NCBI GenBank assembly: GCA_016288775.1
Contig: JAEELG010000087.1
Span: 1 to 53,940 of the forward strand
Length of the DNA: 53,940 bases
Reading direction: 5' to 3'
From: Bacteroidales bacterium
GTDB lineage: Bacteria > Bacteroidota > Bacteroidia > Bacteroidales > UBA932
Each line of letters starts with the position of its first letter. Positions within the stretch are counted from its first letter, which is position 1. The notes under the pieces were generated by a model that saw only the letters and a list, made by a program, of their open reading frames with translations, did no database searches and was not told the origin of the DNA. Made by a program: the position numbers and the translations under genes. Positions 39,767-47,444 of the stretch are shown piece after piece.

Positions 39767-41482
39767 ATGAAACGTGCACTTACTTTGCTCCTGATCTTTT
39801 GTTCCCTGCAAGCGTGGGGATGGGAGCGCGAAGCCATCTGGCCGAAGAACAAAATGCCGGATGCCCAGAGCCAGCAGATAGCAGCCATGACCGACGAGGC
39901 CAATGCGCCCGGATTCAAGCCCGACAAACACCGTATGCCGTACCTGGAGTGGTTCGAAGCTCCGGACCCGGCCGTGGACAATGACGTATGCATGATTCTG
40001 ATTTCAGGCGGCAGCTATAAGAACGTCTGCGACGTGGACCTGATCGCCCTGTGGCACAAGAGGTTCACGGAACTCGGAGTGCAGTGCGTCAATTTCGTTT
40101 ACAGGACGCCGCGCCCGGAGGGCCTTCCCATTTACCAATCGGCATGGGAGGACGGCCAGCGGGCGGTGCGCATGGTCCGCAGCGAGGCGGCAAAACGGGG
40201 CTTCGACCCGGAGAAGATCGGCGTGATATCCATGTCCGCCGGCTCCCACCTGGGCCTGCTCCTCGCCACCAGTTCGCAGACGCCCGCATACGAGCGGATT
40301 GACGCCATCGACGACATCCCCTGCCACATCAACTGGGGCATCATCAACGCGCCCGCATACGTGACCACCGACGGCGAGACCGGAACCCGCTCCATGCGCG
40401 AAGGATATGGCACCGACGTCAAGCTCAGCAGCGTTTTCCGTTTCGACGAGAAGACCTGCCCGGTGAGCCTGCACCACGGCGGCAAGGATCCCTATTCGCC
40501 CAACGGCTCCATCCAGGTGTACCGCAGGCTGCGCCAGATGGGCGTTCCCGCCGAGCTGCATCTGTATCCCGACAAGGGGCACGGAGCCTTCGGCCTTGAG
40601 CGCGGAATCGAATTCATGAGGCAGATGGGCTTCATGGGGCCGCTGGAACCGGAGGTCAAGCTGATGGACCGTTTCACTTCCGACGCCGACAGGGCCGAGG
40701 TGATCCGCGAGAGCGTGTGGCCCGAAGGGAAGATGCCCGACCGGCAGGAGAATCAGTGCGAGCCGTATCTCGAGTGGCACATCCCCGCAGTCAGGACTAC
40801 CGACGCCATACAGATAATCTATTCAGGAGGCGGCTATGTGGGCAATACCCCCGACGGCTTCGAGGTCACACCCGCCAGGCGTTACCTCAACGCAAAGGGC
40901 ATGACCGTGGTCACGCTGCGGTACCGCACGCCCAGGCCCGCCGGAGGGCTCTCCAAGCACACCACGGCTTGGCAGGACCTTCAGCGCACCATTCGCATCG
41001 TGCGCAGCGAGGCGGCGGCACGCGGGTTGAATCCCGACAAGATCGGCATCATGGGCTCCTCCGCCGGCGGCCATCTCACGCTGATGGGGGTCACGTCGTC
41101 CCGCCACCAGTCGTACCTGCCCATCGACAAGCTGGACAAGATTTCTTGCAAGGTGCAGTGGGGCATCGGCATTTATCCAGCCTACGTGCTGAGCGACGGT
41201 TTCGACCAGAAGAACACCTCTCGCGGCAACGACGACGGCCTGTACCTGGCTCCGGAGTTCTCCTTCGACCTGGACACCGCCCCCATGCTGCTCATACACG
41301 GCGACGCCGACGTGTGGGCCTCTATGAACTCCGTGCGGGTGTGGGAGAAGATGCGCGCGATGGGCATCCAGAGCGAGCTGCACACGCTGGCGCTGCGTCC
41401 GCACTGCTTCCAGCGCTCCGCCTCCCCGGGCACCGGAAGCTACTCCTGGCTCGACAGGATAGGGGAATATCTGGGTCTTTAA
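39767..41482 (+). CDS. Two-domain secreted alpha/beta hydrolase (tandem acetylesterase-like)
   Basis: 571 residues with a Sec signal. Two copies of the same domain: residues about 20-290 (WPKNKMPD..., SGGSYKN, VYRTPRPEGLP, ISMSAGSHLG with Ser157, GGKDPYS Asp241, KGHGAFG His272) and 315-571 (WPEGKMPDR, SGGGYVGN, RYRTPRP, GSSAGGH with Ser432, HGDADVWAS Asp514, RPHCF His546). Both copies keep a triad, but the first has Ser155 where GxSxG normally has Gly. The closest resemblance is to BD-FAE/acetylxylan-esterase-like proteins. Internal duplication could give two substrate specificities. It is followed 12 bases later by the acyltransferase gene. Confidence 0.82.
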   Translation: MKRALTLLLIFCSLQAWGWEREAIWPKNKMPDAQSQQIAAMTDEANAPGFKPDKHRMPYLEWFEAPDPAVDNDVCMILISGGSYKNVCDVDLIALWHKRFTELGVQCVNFVYRTPRPEGLPIYQSAWEDGQRAVRMVRSEAAKRGFDPEKIGVISMSAGSHLGLLLATSSQTPAYERIDAIDDIPCHINWGIINAPAYVTTDGETGTRSMREGYGTDVKLSSVFRFDEKTCPVSLHHGGKDPYSPNGSIQVYRRLRQMGVPAELHLYPDKGHGAFGLERGIEFMRQMGFMGPLEPEVKLMDRFTSDADRAEVIRESVWPEGKMPDRQENQCEPYLEWHIPAVRTTDAIQIIYSGGGYVGNTPDGFEVTPARRYLNAKGMTVVTLRYRTPRPAGGLSKHTTAWQDLQRTIRIVRSEAAARGLNPDKIGIMGSSAGGHLTLMGVTSSRHQSYLPIDKLDKISCKVQWGIGIYPAYVLSDGFDQKNTSRGNDDGLYLAPEFSFDLDTAPMLLIHGDADVWASMNSVRVWEKMRAMGIQSELHTLALRPHCFQRSASPGTGSYSWLDRIGEYLGL

Positions 41483-41494
41483 CAGGTTTGCCCT

Positions 41495-42760
41495 ATGCGT
41501 TTGACAATGGCCGAGCGTCTGGCAAAAAGGTGCGAACACAAACCCAATCCGGTGCTGTACGCAATCCTGTATTGCGTCGTGCTGGTCATGAAGGCCAAGC
41601 TGAAGACTAAGTTCGTCTTCAAGGTGCGGCCCGGCAAAGACAAGGAACCGTTCGTTCTGGTCAGCAACCACGCTTCGAGGAACGATTACGTATTCACCGC
41701 TCCCGCCGTATGGCCGCGGCGCCTCAACTACGTGGTGGGCTACAACGAGTTCTTCCGTTTCCCCACCGCCCTGCTTCTCAAGGCGGCCCAGGTGATACCG
41801 AAGCGGAATTTCGTTCCCGACGTGCACACCATCACGTCGGCCATGCGCATCATCCGGCAGGGCGGGCACATCATGTTCATGCCCGAGGGGATGAGCTCCA
41901 TCACCGGAATGTGCCAGCCGGTCATGCCGGGCACGGGAAAATTGCTCAAGAAACTCGGCGTGACCGTGTACTATACGGTTATCTCCGGAGGATACCTCAC
42001 CTATACCAAACACTGCCTCGACGAACGCGTTGGGCGCACCGAGGTGGTCGTGGACCGCATGTTCACCAAAGAAGAGCTGGCCCGGCTCACGGATTCTGAG
42101 ATCGAAGACCGCATGAACCGCCTGCTCGCCCACGACGACTACCGGTGGAATGCAGAAGCCGGAGTGCAGTTCGCAGGCAAGGGACAGATGGCGAAGAAGC
42201 TGGACACCCTGCTGTACATGTGCCCCAAGTGCGGCGCTATGTACCGCATGTCCTGCGAGGGCAACAAGATGACCTGCGAAGCCTGCGGGAACGTGATTGA
42301 GATGCGGGCGGACTATTCCATCAGGCCCGTAGGGAGCGATTCCGTATGCCCGCAGCTCGTGACCGACTGGACCATCATGGAACGGGAAAAGGCCGCCGCG
42401 GACGTGCGTGCGGAAGGGTTCCGCTTCTCCGACCACGTCCGGGTGGGCATGCTGCCCGACTACAAGTATCTGACCGGAGACGTAACCTCTGAGATCGTGG
42501 GCGAGGGCGAACTGACGCTCACCGCTGCCGGGCTGCATTTCGAGGGCACCATTAAGGGAGAGGCCCGTGTTTTCGACATCCCGGCCACTAGCCTGCCCAC
42601 CTACGGCATGTGCACCGACATCTCCCGCTTCTACACATTTATCGACGGAGTCTTCTACGAGATCTACCCCGACCGCGGGGAAATCCTGCGCTGGGACCAT
42701 CTCACCGAGGAAATGCACCGCTTCCGCGGCGGCAAATGGCAGAATACGCCCTACCGGTAA
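41495..42760 (+). CDS. PlsC-type 1-acylglycerol-3-phosphate acyltransferase with zinc ribbon
   Basis: 421 residues. NHASRND supplies the H(x4)D acyltransferase motif (His59, Asp64), and FMPEGMSSITG is the glycerol-3-phosphate-binding block (EGxxS), so it is in the PlsC/LPAAT family. A membrane-proximal hydrophobic stretch lies near residues 20-34. Unusually, residues about 242-265 form a zinc-ribbon-like knuckle (MCPKCG and CEACGN, Cys243, 246, 261, 264) and about 160 further residues follow, far beyond the roughly 250-residue family norm. It probably acylates lysophosphatidic acid or another membrane lipid; the C-terminal domain may regulate or bind a partner. Confidence 0.85.
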   Translation: MRLTMAERLAKRCEHKPNPVLYAILYCVVLVMKAKLKTKFVFKVRPGKDKEPFVLVSNHASRNDYVFTAPAVWPRRLNYVVGYNEFFRFPTALLLKAAQVIPKRNFVPDVHTITSAMRIIRQGGHIMFMPEGMSSITGMCQPVMPGTGKLLKKLGVTVYYTVISGGYLTYTKHCLDERVGRTEVVVDRMFTKEELARLTDSEIEDRMNRLLAHDDYRWNAEAGVQFAGKGQMAKKLDTLLYMCPKCGAMYRMSCEGNKMTCEACGNVIEMRADYSIRPVGSDSVCPQLVTDWTIMEREKAAADVRAEGFRFSDHVRVGMLPDYKYLTGDVTSEIVGEGELTLTAAGLHFEGTIKGEARVFDIPATSLPTYGMCTDISRFYTFIDGVFYEIYPDRGEILRWDHLTEEMHRFRGGKWQNTPYR

Positions 42761-42761
42761 C

Positions 42762-43205
42762 ATCAAAAGGATTATTGTTGTTTTCGCAGCTTTGCTGGTG
42801 TCGCTCTCCCTATTTGGGCAGAATGGCAAGAACGTCAGCGTGGGCGTCGACGCCTGCATGGACGCCTTTTTATCGACGGAATACAGTATTGCGCCCAGTT
42901 TCGGCATAGGGGTGCGCACCCGCGTGGGCCGGCCCGACCAGTGGTTCAACCTGGTCGGCGGCCTTCGGTACATTTACGGCCGGCGCCTGTCCGGATTCCA
43001 GATTCCCATCATGCTGAATGTCAACCTGCTGAAGGGCAAACAGACCTCCGCCTACCTCGGCGGCGGCTATGAGTTCGATTTCATCGGCACTTACTGGGGC
43101 TGCACCAAATTCCAGATCGGCCTCGCCTGGCGCCACCTCGACTTCCGCATCTTCTACAAGAACTATCAGGGCGACCTCGGCGCCGGGGTGACATATTACT
43201 TCTAA
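42762..43205 (+). CDS. Small outer-membrane beta-barrel protein, start codon apparently ATC
   Basis: About 147 residues. The reading frame opens with a clear signal peptide (IKRIIVVFAALLVSLSLFGQ) and continues as alternating strands (KNVSVGVDACMDAF, SIAPSFGIGVRTR, LVGGLRYIYGRR, TSAYLGGGYEFDF, FQIGLAWRH, LGAGVTYYF ending in aromatic Phe), typical of a small beta-barrel. No ATG, GTG or TTG lies in frame between the signal peptide and an ATG nearly 200 bases upstream inside the acyltransferase gene. The codon at the natural start, 42762-42764, is ATC, two bases after the acyltransferase stop codon. Either a near-cognate start is used, helped by translational coupling, or an ATG was lost by mutation or sequencing error. 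Confidence 0.65.
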   Translation: MKRIIVVFAALLVSLSLFGQNGKNVSVGVDACMDAFLSTEYSIAPSFGIGVRTRVGRPDQWFNLVGGLRYIYGRRLSGFQIPIMLNVNLLKGKQTSAYLGGGYEFDFIGTYWGCTKFQIGLAWRHLDFRIFYKNYQGDLGAGVTYYF

Positions 43206-43249
43206 GAAGTCCTGATTCTCAGGGCTTTTCGCCGGAAAACAGAAAAACT

Positions 43250-43285
43250 GTCGCCGGAGGTGCTCAATCCTGCACCTCCGGCGAC
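43250..43285 (-). terminator. Strong inverted repeat, likely terminator of the minus-strand gene
   Basis: GTCGCCGGAGGTGC (43250-43263) and GCACCTCCGGCGAC (43272-43285) form a perfect 14-base stem with an 8-base loop. On the minus strand the hairpin is followed by AGTTTTT, so it suits the SseB-like gene that ends at 43492. A further near copy of one arm lies at 43324-43337. Confidence 0.6.
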
Positions 43286-43323
43286 GTTATGCGCCTTTTT
43301 TGCTGCCAGAAGTCCATGTTGAT

Positions 43324-43337
43324 GCACCTCCGACGAC
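43324..43337. repeat. Third copy of the 14-base arm
   Basis: GCACCTCCGACGAC differs from the right arm at 43272-43285 in one base and has the same orientation, 38 bases further on. The direct repetition is not explained by a simple terminator. Confidence 0.6.
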
Positions 43338-43364
43338 AGTCGTCAATCATTTCAGTGGCGGGCA

Positions 43365-43437
43365 TGGCGCAGGTCCGATAATAGGCCGGGGACCCGCGCC
43401 ACCGTATTGCGTGAGTCCCCGATTCGCGGCGCCGGTC
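43365..43437. repeat. Incomplete copy of the TGGCGCAGGTCCGA element
   Basis: Begins TGGCGCAGGTCCGA and shares the blocks CGCGCCACC and CCGATT(C/T)GCGG plus CCGGTC with the copy at 47964-48065, at nearly the same spacing (73 against 74 bases). The second terminal inverted repeat is absent here. It lies between convergent genes; nothing else is seen in 43206-43491 apart from the hairpin. Confidence 0.7.
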
Positions 43438-43491
43438 TTTTCGTACCATTCACGCTGCCCGCTGAGCTTAGCGCTCATCTCTTCATTGAGC

Positions 43492-44832
43492 TCAGTCGTC
43501 CAGCCCTACAGGCATGTGGCCACGGAGCTGGTCTTCGAGCAGGTCGGCCAGGGTTTCGTAGGTGAGGACGTCACCGTCGCAGCCTTTGAAGGCGTACAGT
43601 TTTCCGTCTTCGCCTGCGTATACGGTCAGCGGCTCGCCGAAGCCGTATAAGCCAACTGGCGTCACTGGGCAGCGGGAGACGGCTGCGACACGCCAGTCGC
43701 GGCCGGAAGCTGCCGCAAGGCTGTTGTCCGTATCTTCGCGCAGTTCGTCGAAGGTGTCGAAGTAGAATTCCGGGTTGTCATCTTCCTCCTCGAAAGCGGG
43801 GCTCATGATGCTGAAAAGGTAGGCGTATTGCTTAAGGAAGCGCTCGCCGGCGGGGCGGAGAAGCACCGATTCACCGGCATAGAACTTCTTCAGCCCGCCG
43901 ATGTCCGCCGGGCGCCCCATAATCTCGCACGCCAGCGCCATCATTTCTTCAATCCGCTCCCGCAGGGTGCCGCTTTTGAGCGGAAGTACGTATCCCATGT
44001 AATCTTTCTGGGACAGAGGGGCTCCGGACAGCTCGTTCCGATAGATGGACAGCATCTGCCTGAGGAACTTCTTGTCCATGGCGAAGGCCGTCGTGGCAAG
44101 GTTGAGGACGACGGTTTCCGCCGGGAGGTCCGGCAGCTCCTCGGCCTCCACCACCCATCCGTGCCACTCGTCGAGGTCGTAGGACATGGCGAACTGGTCC
44201 CAGTCTGAGAATATCGGCAGTGCCTTGCGCCCGCCGGCCCCGGTTACGGAAGCGAATGTCATGCGCCCGCCCGCTTCAAGGCCGCCGTCGCCCTTGAAGG
44301 GCACCAGGAACCGTGCGCCCGCGAACGTGCGGATCATCTCGTTCTCGTAATCGCGCAGCGTTTTCTCCTTGCCCTCGTACCGGGCGCGCCAGTGGAGTTC
44401 TTGCTGCAGCATGGTGAGAGCGCGCACGTAGTCGGGATTGGACACAGGGGCCTCGCCGTCGCCGTACCGGGGCTTGTCGATGAACTCCTCCGGCCTGTTC
44501 AGGCTCCAGTCCTGCCCGTCGTTGATGATGGCATACCTGGCCCCGTTGTTGTAAAACTCGTTGCCGAGGAAGGGGCGGATATCTTTTTGTTCTATGGTTT
44601 TGACCTCCCAGACGCGCATCTGCTGCATATGATAATCCAGCGCCTCGTCGGCAAAGGCCCTCTCCGTGAAGATGTAGAAGCCTCCCTTCTTGTCCAGCGC
44701 GGGCAGCATGGTGGAGCTGTCGACGAGGGTATAGATCTCCGGCAGGGCCATGACTTCCCGGCAAAGGTCGCGCCCCTGTCCCGGCTCCAGTTCGCCGCAA
44801 AGCTCCTTTTCGTGTTGCAGTGCGTCTTCCAT
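43492..44832 (-). CDS. SseB-like domain protein, unknown function
   Basis: 446 residues, no signal peptide, acidic. Residues about 150-215 resemble the SseB N-terminal domain (ARFLVPFKGDGG, MTFASVTGAGGRKALPIFSD, WDQFAMSY), found in type III secretion-related and in many bacterial cytoplasmic proteins of unclear role. The N-terminal 130 residues and the middle are not recognised. The C-terminus (CPVTPVGLYGFGEPLTVYAG, then DGKLYAFKGCDGDVLTYETL) vaguely recalls SUKH-type immunity proteins, which is weak evidence. It starts 1 base after the stop of the MORN-TonB gene, so the two are co-transcribed. A terminator-like hairpin lies downstream. Confidence 0.6.
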   Translation of the reverse strand: MEDALQHEKELCGELEPGQGRDLCREVMALPEIYTLVDSSTMLPALDKKGGFYIFTERAFADEALDYHMQQMRVWEVKTIEQKDIRPFLGNEFYNNGARYAIINDGQDWSLNRPEEFIDKPRYGDGEAPVSNPDYVRALTMLQQELHWRARYEGKEKTLRDYENEMIRTFAGARFLVPFKGDGGLEAGGRMTFASVTGAGGRKALPIFSDWDQFAMSYDLDEWHGWVVEAEELPDLPAETVVLNLATTAFAMDKKFLRQMLSIYRNELSGAPLSQKDYMGYVLPLKSGTLRERIEEMMALACEIMGRPADIGGLKKFYAGESVLLRPAGERFLKQYAYLFSIMSPAFEEEDDNPEFYFDTFDELREDTDNSLAAASGRDWRVAAVSRCPVTPVGLYGFGEPLTVYAGEDGKLYAFKGCDGDVLTYETLADLLEDQLRGHMPVGLDD

Positions 44833-44833
44833 A

Positions 44834-45622
44834 TCAGTTTGCCATATTGAAAACGGCCCTCTGGTTGCGTACGGTATAGGGAACGGGCTTGCCGTCTTTG
44901 GTGGCAGGCGTCCATTTTGGAGAGCGTTTTATTACGCGGATGAGCTCTTTTGAGAAGTCTTCGTCGGTGGAGGAGGTGACGGTGACGTCGCTGATCTTTC
45001 CGTCTTCGCCCACGGTGAACTCATAGTGCACGACTGCCGATTTCTGCGACATTTTCTCCGAATAGACGAAGTTGGGCGATATGTATGCCTGAAAGAAGGA
45101 CGATCCGTCTTTGAACACCGCCGGGGAATCGTAATCCCCGCTGCGGATGCTGTCCAGGAAGGCCCGGTCGTATTCGCTCAGTTCCATTTCCGGGAACTCC
45201 GGCCTGATGACTTTCGCGGCCTTTTCGGTTTTGTATGTCTTTCCCTGGGATGTGGCGCCGTTGTTCTGCATTATCCCGATAAACACCTTCCCGTCCGGGT
45301 AGTACAGCGTGTCCAGGCCGTTGGCGCGGCCGCCGCGGAATTCTCCGCAGATAACGGCACCGGTGGCCATGAAGAGCCTGCCGTGGCCCTGGAACGCCCC
45401 CTTCACAAAGTTTCCGACATACCTGCTTCCGTCGGGCTTGAAAAGCACGCCCCGGCCGTTAATCACTGTGCGGTCGAACGTGCCGATATAGAGCCCGCGC
45501 TCGTTATGGTACATTTTGCCCGGCCCTGCCGGCAATTCGCCGATGTAGGTGCCGTGGTCTAATCTGAGAGTATCGACCTGCGGCGAATATAACGACAATA
45601 GTATTGAAAAGAACAACAGCAT
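44834..45622 (-). CDS. MORN-repeat protein with TonB C-terminal domain
   Basis: 262 residues. A short hydrophobic leader (LLFFSILLSLYSPQ) and then four to five MORN repeats (GTYIGELPAGPGKMYH, GLYIGTFDRTVINGRGV, SRYVGNFVKGAFQGHGRL, GAVICGEFRGGRANGLDTLY). Residues about 175-262 form a TonB-like C-terminal domain (AVVHYEFTVGEDGKISDVTV, LIRVIKRSPKWTPATKDGKPV). Neither the Pro-rich linker nor a stable inner-membrane anchor of a true TonB is evident, so this may be a periplasmic protein using the domain for binding. MORN repeats usually bind membranes or proteins. It heads a two-gene operon with the SseB-like gene and has its own -7 box. Confidence 0.75.
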   Translation of the reverse strand: MLLFFSILLSLYSPQVDTLRLDHGTYIGELPAGPGKMYHNERGLYIGTFDRTVINGRGVLFKPDGSRYVGNFVKGAFQGHGRLFMATGAVICGEFRGGRANGLDTLYYPDGKVFIGIMQNNGATSQGKTYKTEKAAKVIRPEFPEMELSEYDRAFLDSIRSGDYDSPAVFKDGSSFFQAYISPNFVYSEKMSQKSAVVHYEFTVGEDGKISDVTVTSSTDEDFSKELIRVIKRSPKWTPATKDGKPVPYTVRNQRAVFNMAN

Positions 45623-45640
45623 AAAGATCCTTTTTCACTG

Positions 45641-45648
45641 CGAATATA
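45641..45648 (-). promoter_or_regulatory. Possible -7 box, MORN-TonB gene
   Basis: The minus strand reads TATATTCG, 18 bases before the ATG at 45622; TAnnTTCG variant. Confidence 0.4.
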
Positions 45649-45661
45649 GCAAAAAAAATAT

Positions 45662-46126
45662 TTAGCCACTTACGCTGCGACGTCTGGGAGTTTTTCCCAG
45701 ACGTCGAGTGCTATATCGTTGATTATCAGGGGTGCACCTACACATTTTCTTAGCCTCCATCTTGTCGCCGAACTTCTTTTCGTCTATGATGAAACGCTCG
45801 TGGGTTCCCTGACCGACAATGCCCTCATCATCATAGACAACCACCTTGAATGTAATCTTCCGGCGGTCTATCCCCACGACTTCAGATTCACACCAGACCT
45901 TATTGCCGATGGGAACGGCACTGTCATGACTTACGTTCACATGGGTTCCGACCGTTTCCTGCCCTTCTTCCAGATAAGGTTTTACGGACAGACGGCTGGT
46001 TTCTTCCATCAGCATTATCATCATGGGTGTAGCAAGAACCAGGACAGTCCCGCTTCCGATGTGCTTTGCGGTGTGTTCAGGCTTGACTATTAGTTCCCTT
46101 CTTCCTTTGATTCCGAGCTCCAGCAT
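45662..46126 (-). CDS. FlK-family hotdog thioesterase with an abnormal C-terminal tail
   Basis: About 154 residues from the ATG at 46126; longer frames run into the promoter at 46166. The hotdog core is that of fluoroacetyl-CoA-like thioesterases: ATPMMIMLMEETS (Thr33, Glu41/42) and VGTHVNVSHDSAVPIG (His62, His67), followed by GQGTHERFIID. Such enzymes hydrolyse acyl-CoA thioesters in the cytoplasm. The family normally ends soon after the KMEAKK seen here, but this frame continues 27 residues (MCRCTPDNQ...) through an inverted repeat and reads Arg-rich. The tail may be acquired, by repeat insertion or stop loss. Confidence 0.8.
   Translation of the reverse strand: MLELGIKGRRELIVKPEHTAKHIGSGTVLVLATPMMIMLMEETSRLSVKPYLEEGQETVGTHVNVSHDSAVPIGNKVWCESEVVGIDRRKITFKVVVYDDEGIVGQGTHERFIIDEKKFGDKMEAKKMCRCTPDNQRYSTRRLGKTPRRRSVSG
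45679..45705. repeat. Perfect inverted repeat inside the thioesterase 3' end
   Basis: GACGTCTGGGA (45679-45689) and TCCCAGACGTC (45695-45705), 11-base arms, 5-base loop. It would make a strong hairpin, but no T run follows closely on either strand except the minus-strand T8 tract some 15 bases on. It is probably a displaced terminator or inserted repeat. Confidence 0.6.
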
Positions 46127-46165
46127 TTTTATATGGTTATTTCTATTTGAATGTCTTGATCGGCT

Positions 46166-46173
46166 CAAAGATA
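46166..46173 (-). promoter_or_regulatory. Predicted -7 box, thioesterase gene
   Basis: The minus strand reads TATCTTTG, 39 bases before the ATG at 46126. It excludes the longer frame starting at 46177. Confidence 0.55.
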
Positions 46174-46198
46174 ACAAAAAAGGGGCATTCGTCGACCG

Positions 46199-47077
46199 TT
46201 ATTTGAAGACGGTGGAGGAAAACTGCAGAAAGAAAGCGCGCCATGCCGTCCACTCGTGCCCGTCCGGAATAACCGTAAGGCGGTGGGAAAAACCGTTTTT
46301 CTCAAACCGGCGGGAGATGTTGCAGATATGGGGATAGAAAAAGTCGCGGTTCCCTATCATGATATCGTAACTGACGGGTGGGCTGACCGCAAACTGGCGG
46401 CGCAGTTTTGGCCATATTCCGCCGTAGAAATCCATGTTTCCCGCAGCCGACACGGGAGGGTAATAATAGGGAGAAAAAGCCCCCACATATCCAAAGACGT
46501 CCGGGTTGTTAGCCGATATGTAAATGCACTGGAGCGCTCCGCTTGACATACCCGCTATCGCGCGTGACTCCCTTGAAGGAATGGTCCGAAAAACACTGTC
46601 GGTAACAGCAACAACCTCATCCACAAAGAGTTTTTCCACAACTCCGTCGACCGTCCAGAAAGCACGGACAGCATTTACCGCGTGCCCGTTCTTGTAATCC
46701 TTCTCACCATAATAATTGTTGACGTTGGGAAGCACCAGGATGAATTCCTCCGCCTTTCCCTCAAGCACCAGTGAATCCAGGCCCGTGAAAACCTTCCCGC
46801 TGTCCTGCCAGGTAATCTCATTGCCGCGGGCACCGTGTAAAAGGTACAGCACCGGATAGAGCCTTAGCGTATCCCGGTAATAGGAAGGCGGGAGATATGC
46901 CACCAGCCTTCTCCTCGACAGTCCCCTTTCCTTTGTACGGTACTCCACCGCGTCCACCGTTCCCCGGAGCCCTGGAATGGCCTTCATCCGGGAAGTGTCC
47001 GGCCCCACCAGGTATCTTGCCGTAGAGCAGGAAACAATTGAAAGAAAAGCGATAGCTATGAGGATAAATCTACGCAT
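46199..47077 (-). CDS. Esterase-family lipoprotein
   Basis: 292 residues. Lipobox IVSC (Cys17). An alpha/beta hydrolase of the putative-esterase (EstD-like) group: LYPVLYLLHGARGNE, FILVLPNVNNYYGEKDY, AIAGMSSGALQCIY (nucleophile Ser in GMSSG), IGNRDFFYPH and PDGHEWTAW (His). Same family as the gene at 36911, but lipid-anchored and clearly diverged. Base composition appears lower in GC than in most of the window. Substrate unknown. Confidence 0.85.
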   Translation of the reverse strand: MRRFILIAIAFLSIVSCSTARYLVGPDTSRMKAIPGLRGTVDAVEYRTKERGLSRRRLVAYLPPSYYRDTLRLYPVLYLLHGARGNEITWQDSGKVFTGLDSLVLEGKAEEFILVLPNVNNYYGEKDYKNGHAVNAVRAFWTVDGVVEKLFVDEVVAVTDSVFRTIPSRESRAIAGMSSGALQCIYISANNPDVFGYVGAFSPYYYPPVSAAGNMDFYGGIWPKLRRQFAVSPPVSYDIMIGNRDFFYPHICNISRRFEKNGFSHRLTVIPDGHEWTAWRAFFLQFSSTVFK

Positions 47078-47186
47078 TCAAAGCCGCCGAACACATCTTT
47101 TCAAGCTCTTCTTATATAAGAAAAAAGGAAGACTCACCGACGCAAATAGACTGAACTACGCAGATTTCGGACTTGTTTCCTTTTTG

Positions 47187-47216
47187 CAAATATACGGACT
47201 ATTTCTTGAAAAGCAA
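47187..47216 (-). promoter_or_regulatory. Predicted promoter, esterase lipoprotein gene
   Basis: On the minus strand TTG (47216-47214), a 19-base spacer and TATATTTG (47194-47187). The leader to the ATG at 47077 is about 105 bases; the remaining upstream DNA to 47298 shows no gene. Confidence 0.6.
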
Positions 47217-47298
47217 TCATAAAGAGCCAAACCGGGACAAGTTGTCACGCTTTATAATTGATCGCTCTTGATGGCAAATTAAGGCGGCGAGAAACTGG

Positions 47299-47438
47299 AT
47301 TCGCAGAGTTCGCGAGGACGATGCCGGAGCCTTTTCTTTGTCTTCGCGGCTGAAAAAGGCATGATGTGGAGGAAAAATTGTTCGCGAAGACAACGATGAG
47401 GCCTTCCCGTAGTCTTCGCGCACAGAAATGAGAGGAAC
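47299..47438. repeat. Paired-hairpin repeat, copy 1
   Basis: Contains two units of 9-base arm, 20-base centre, 9-base arm: CGCGAGGAC ... GTCTTCGCG at 47311-47348 and CGCGAAGAC ... GTCTTCGCG at 47383-47420, joined by 34 bases. Arms are perfect in the second unit, with one G-T-type mismatch in the first. A second copy with identical spacing lies at 48132-48285. The 491-base stretch 47078-47568 otherwise holds the esterase promoter and a short coding-like fragment. Confidence 0.75.
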
Positions 47439-47444
47439 AGCGGG

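Noticed and set aside
43492..44832. Polymorphic-toxin immunity protein
   Set aside because: The SUKH-like resemblance at the C-terminus is faint and no toxin gene is adjacent; kept only as a possibility.
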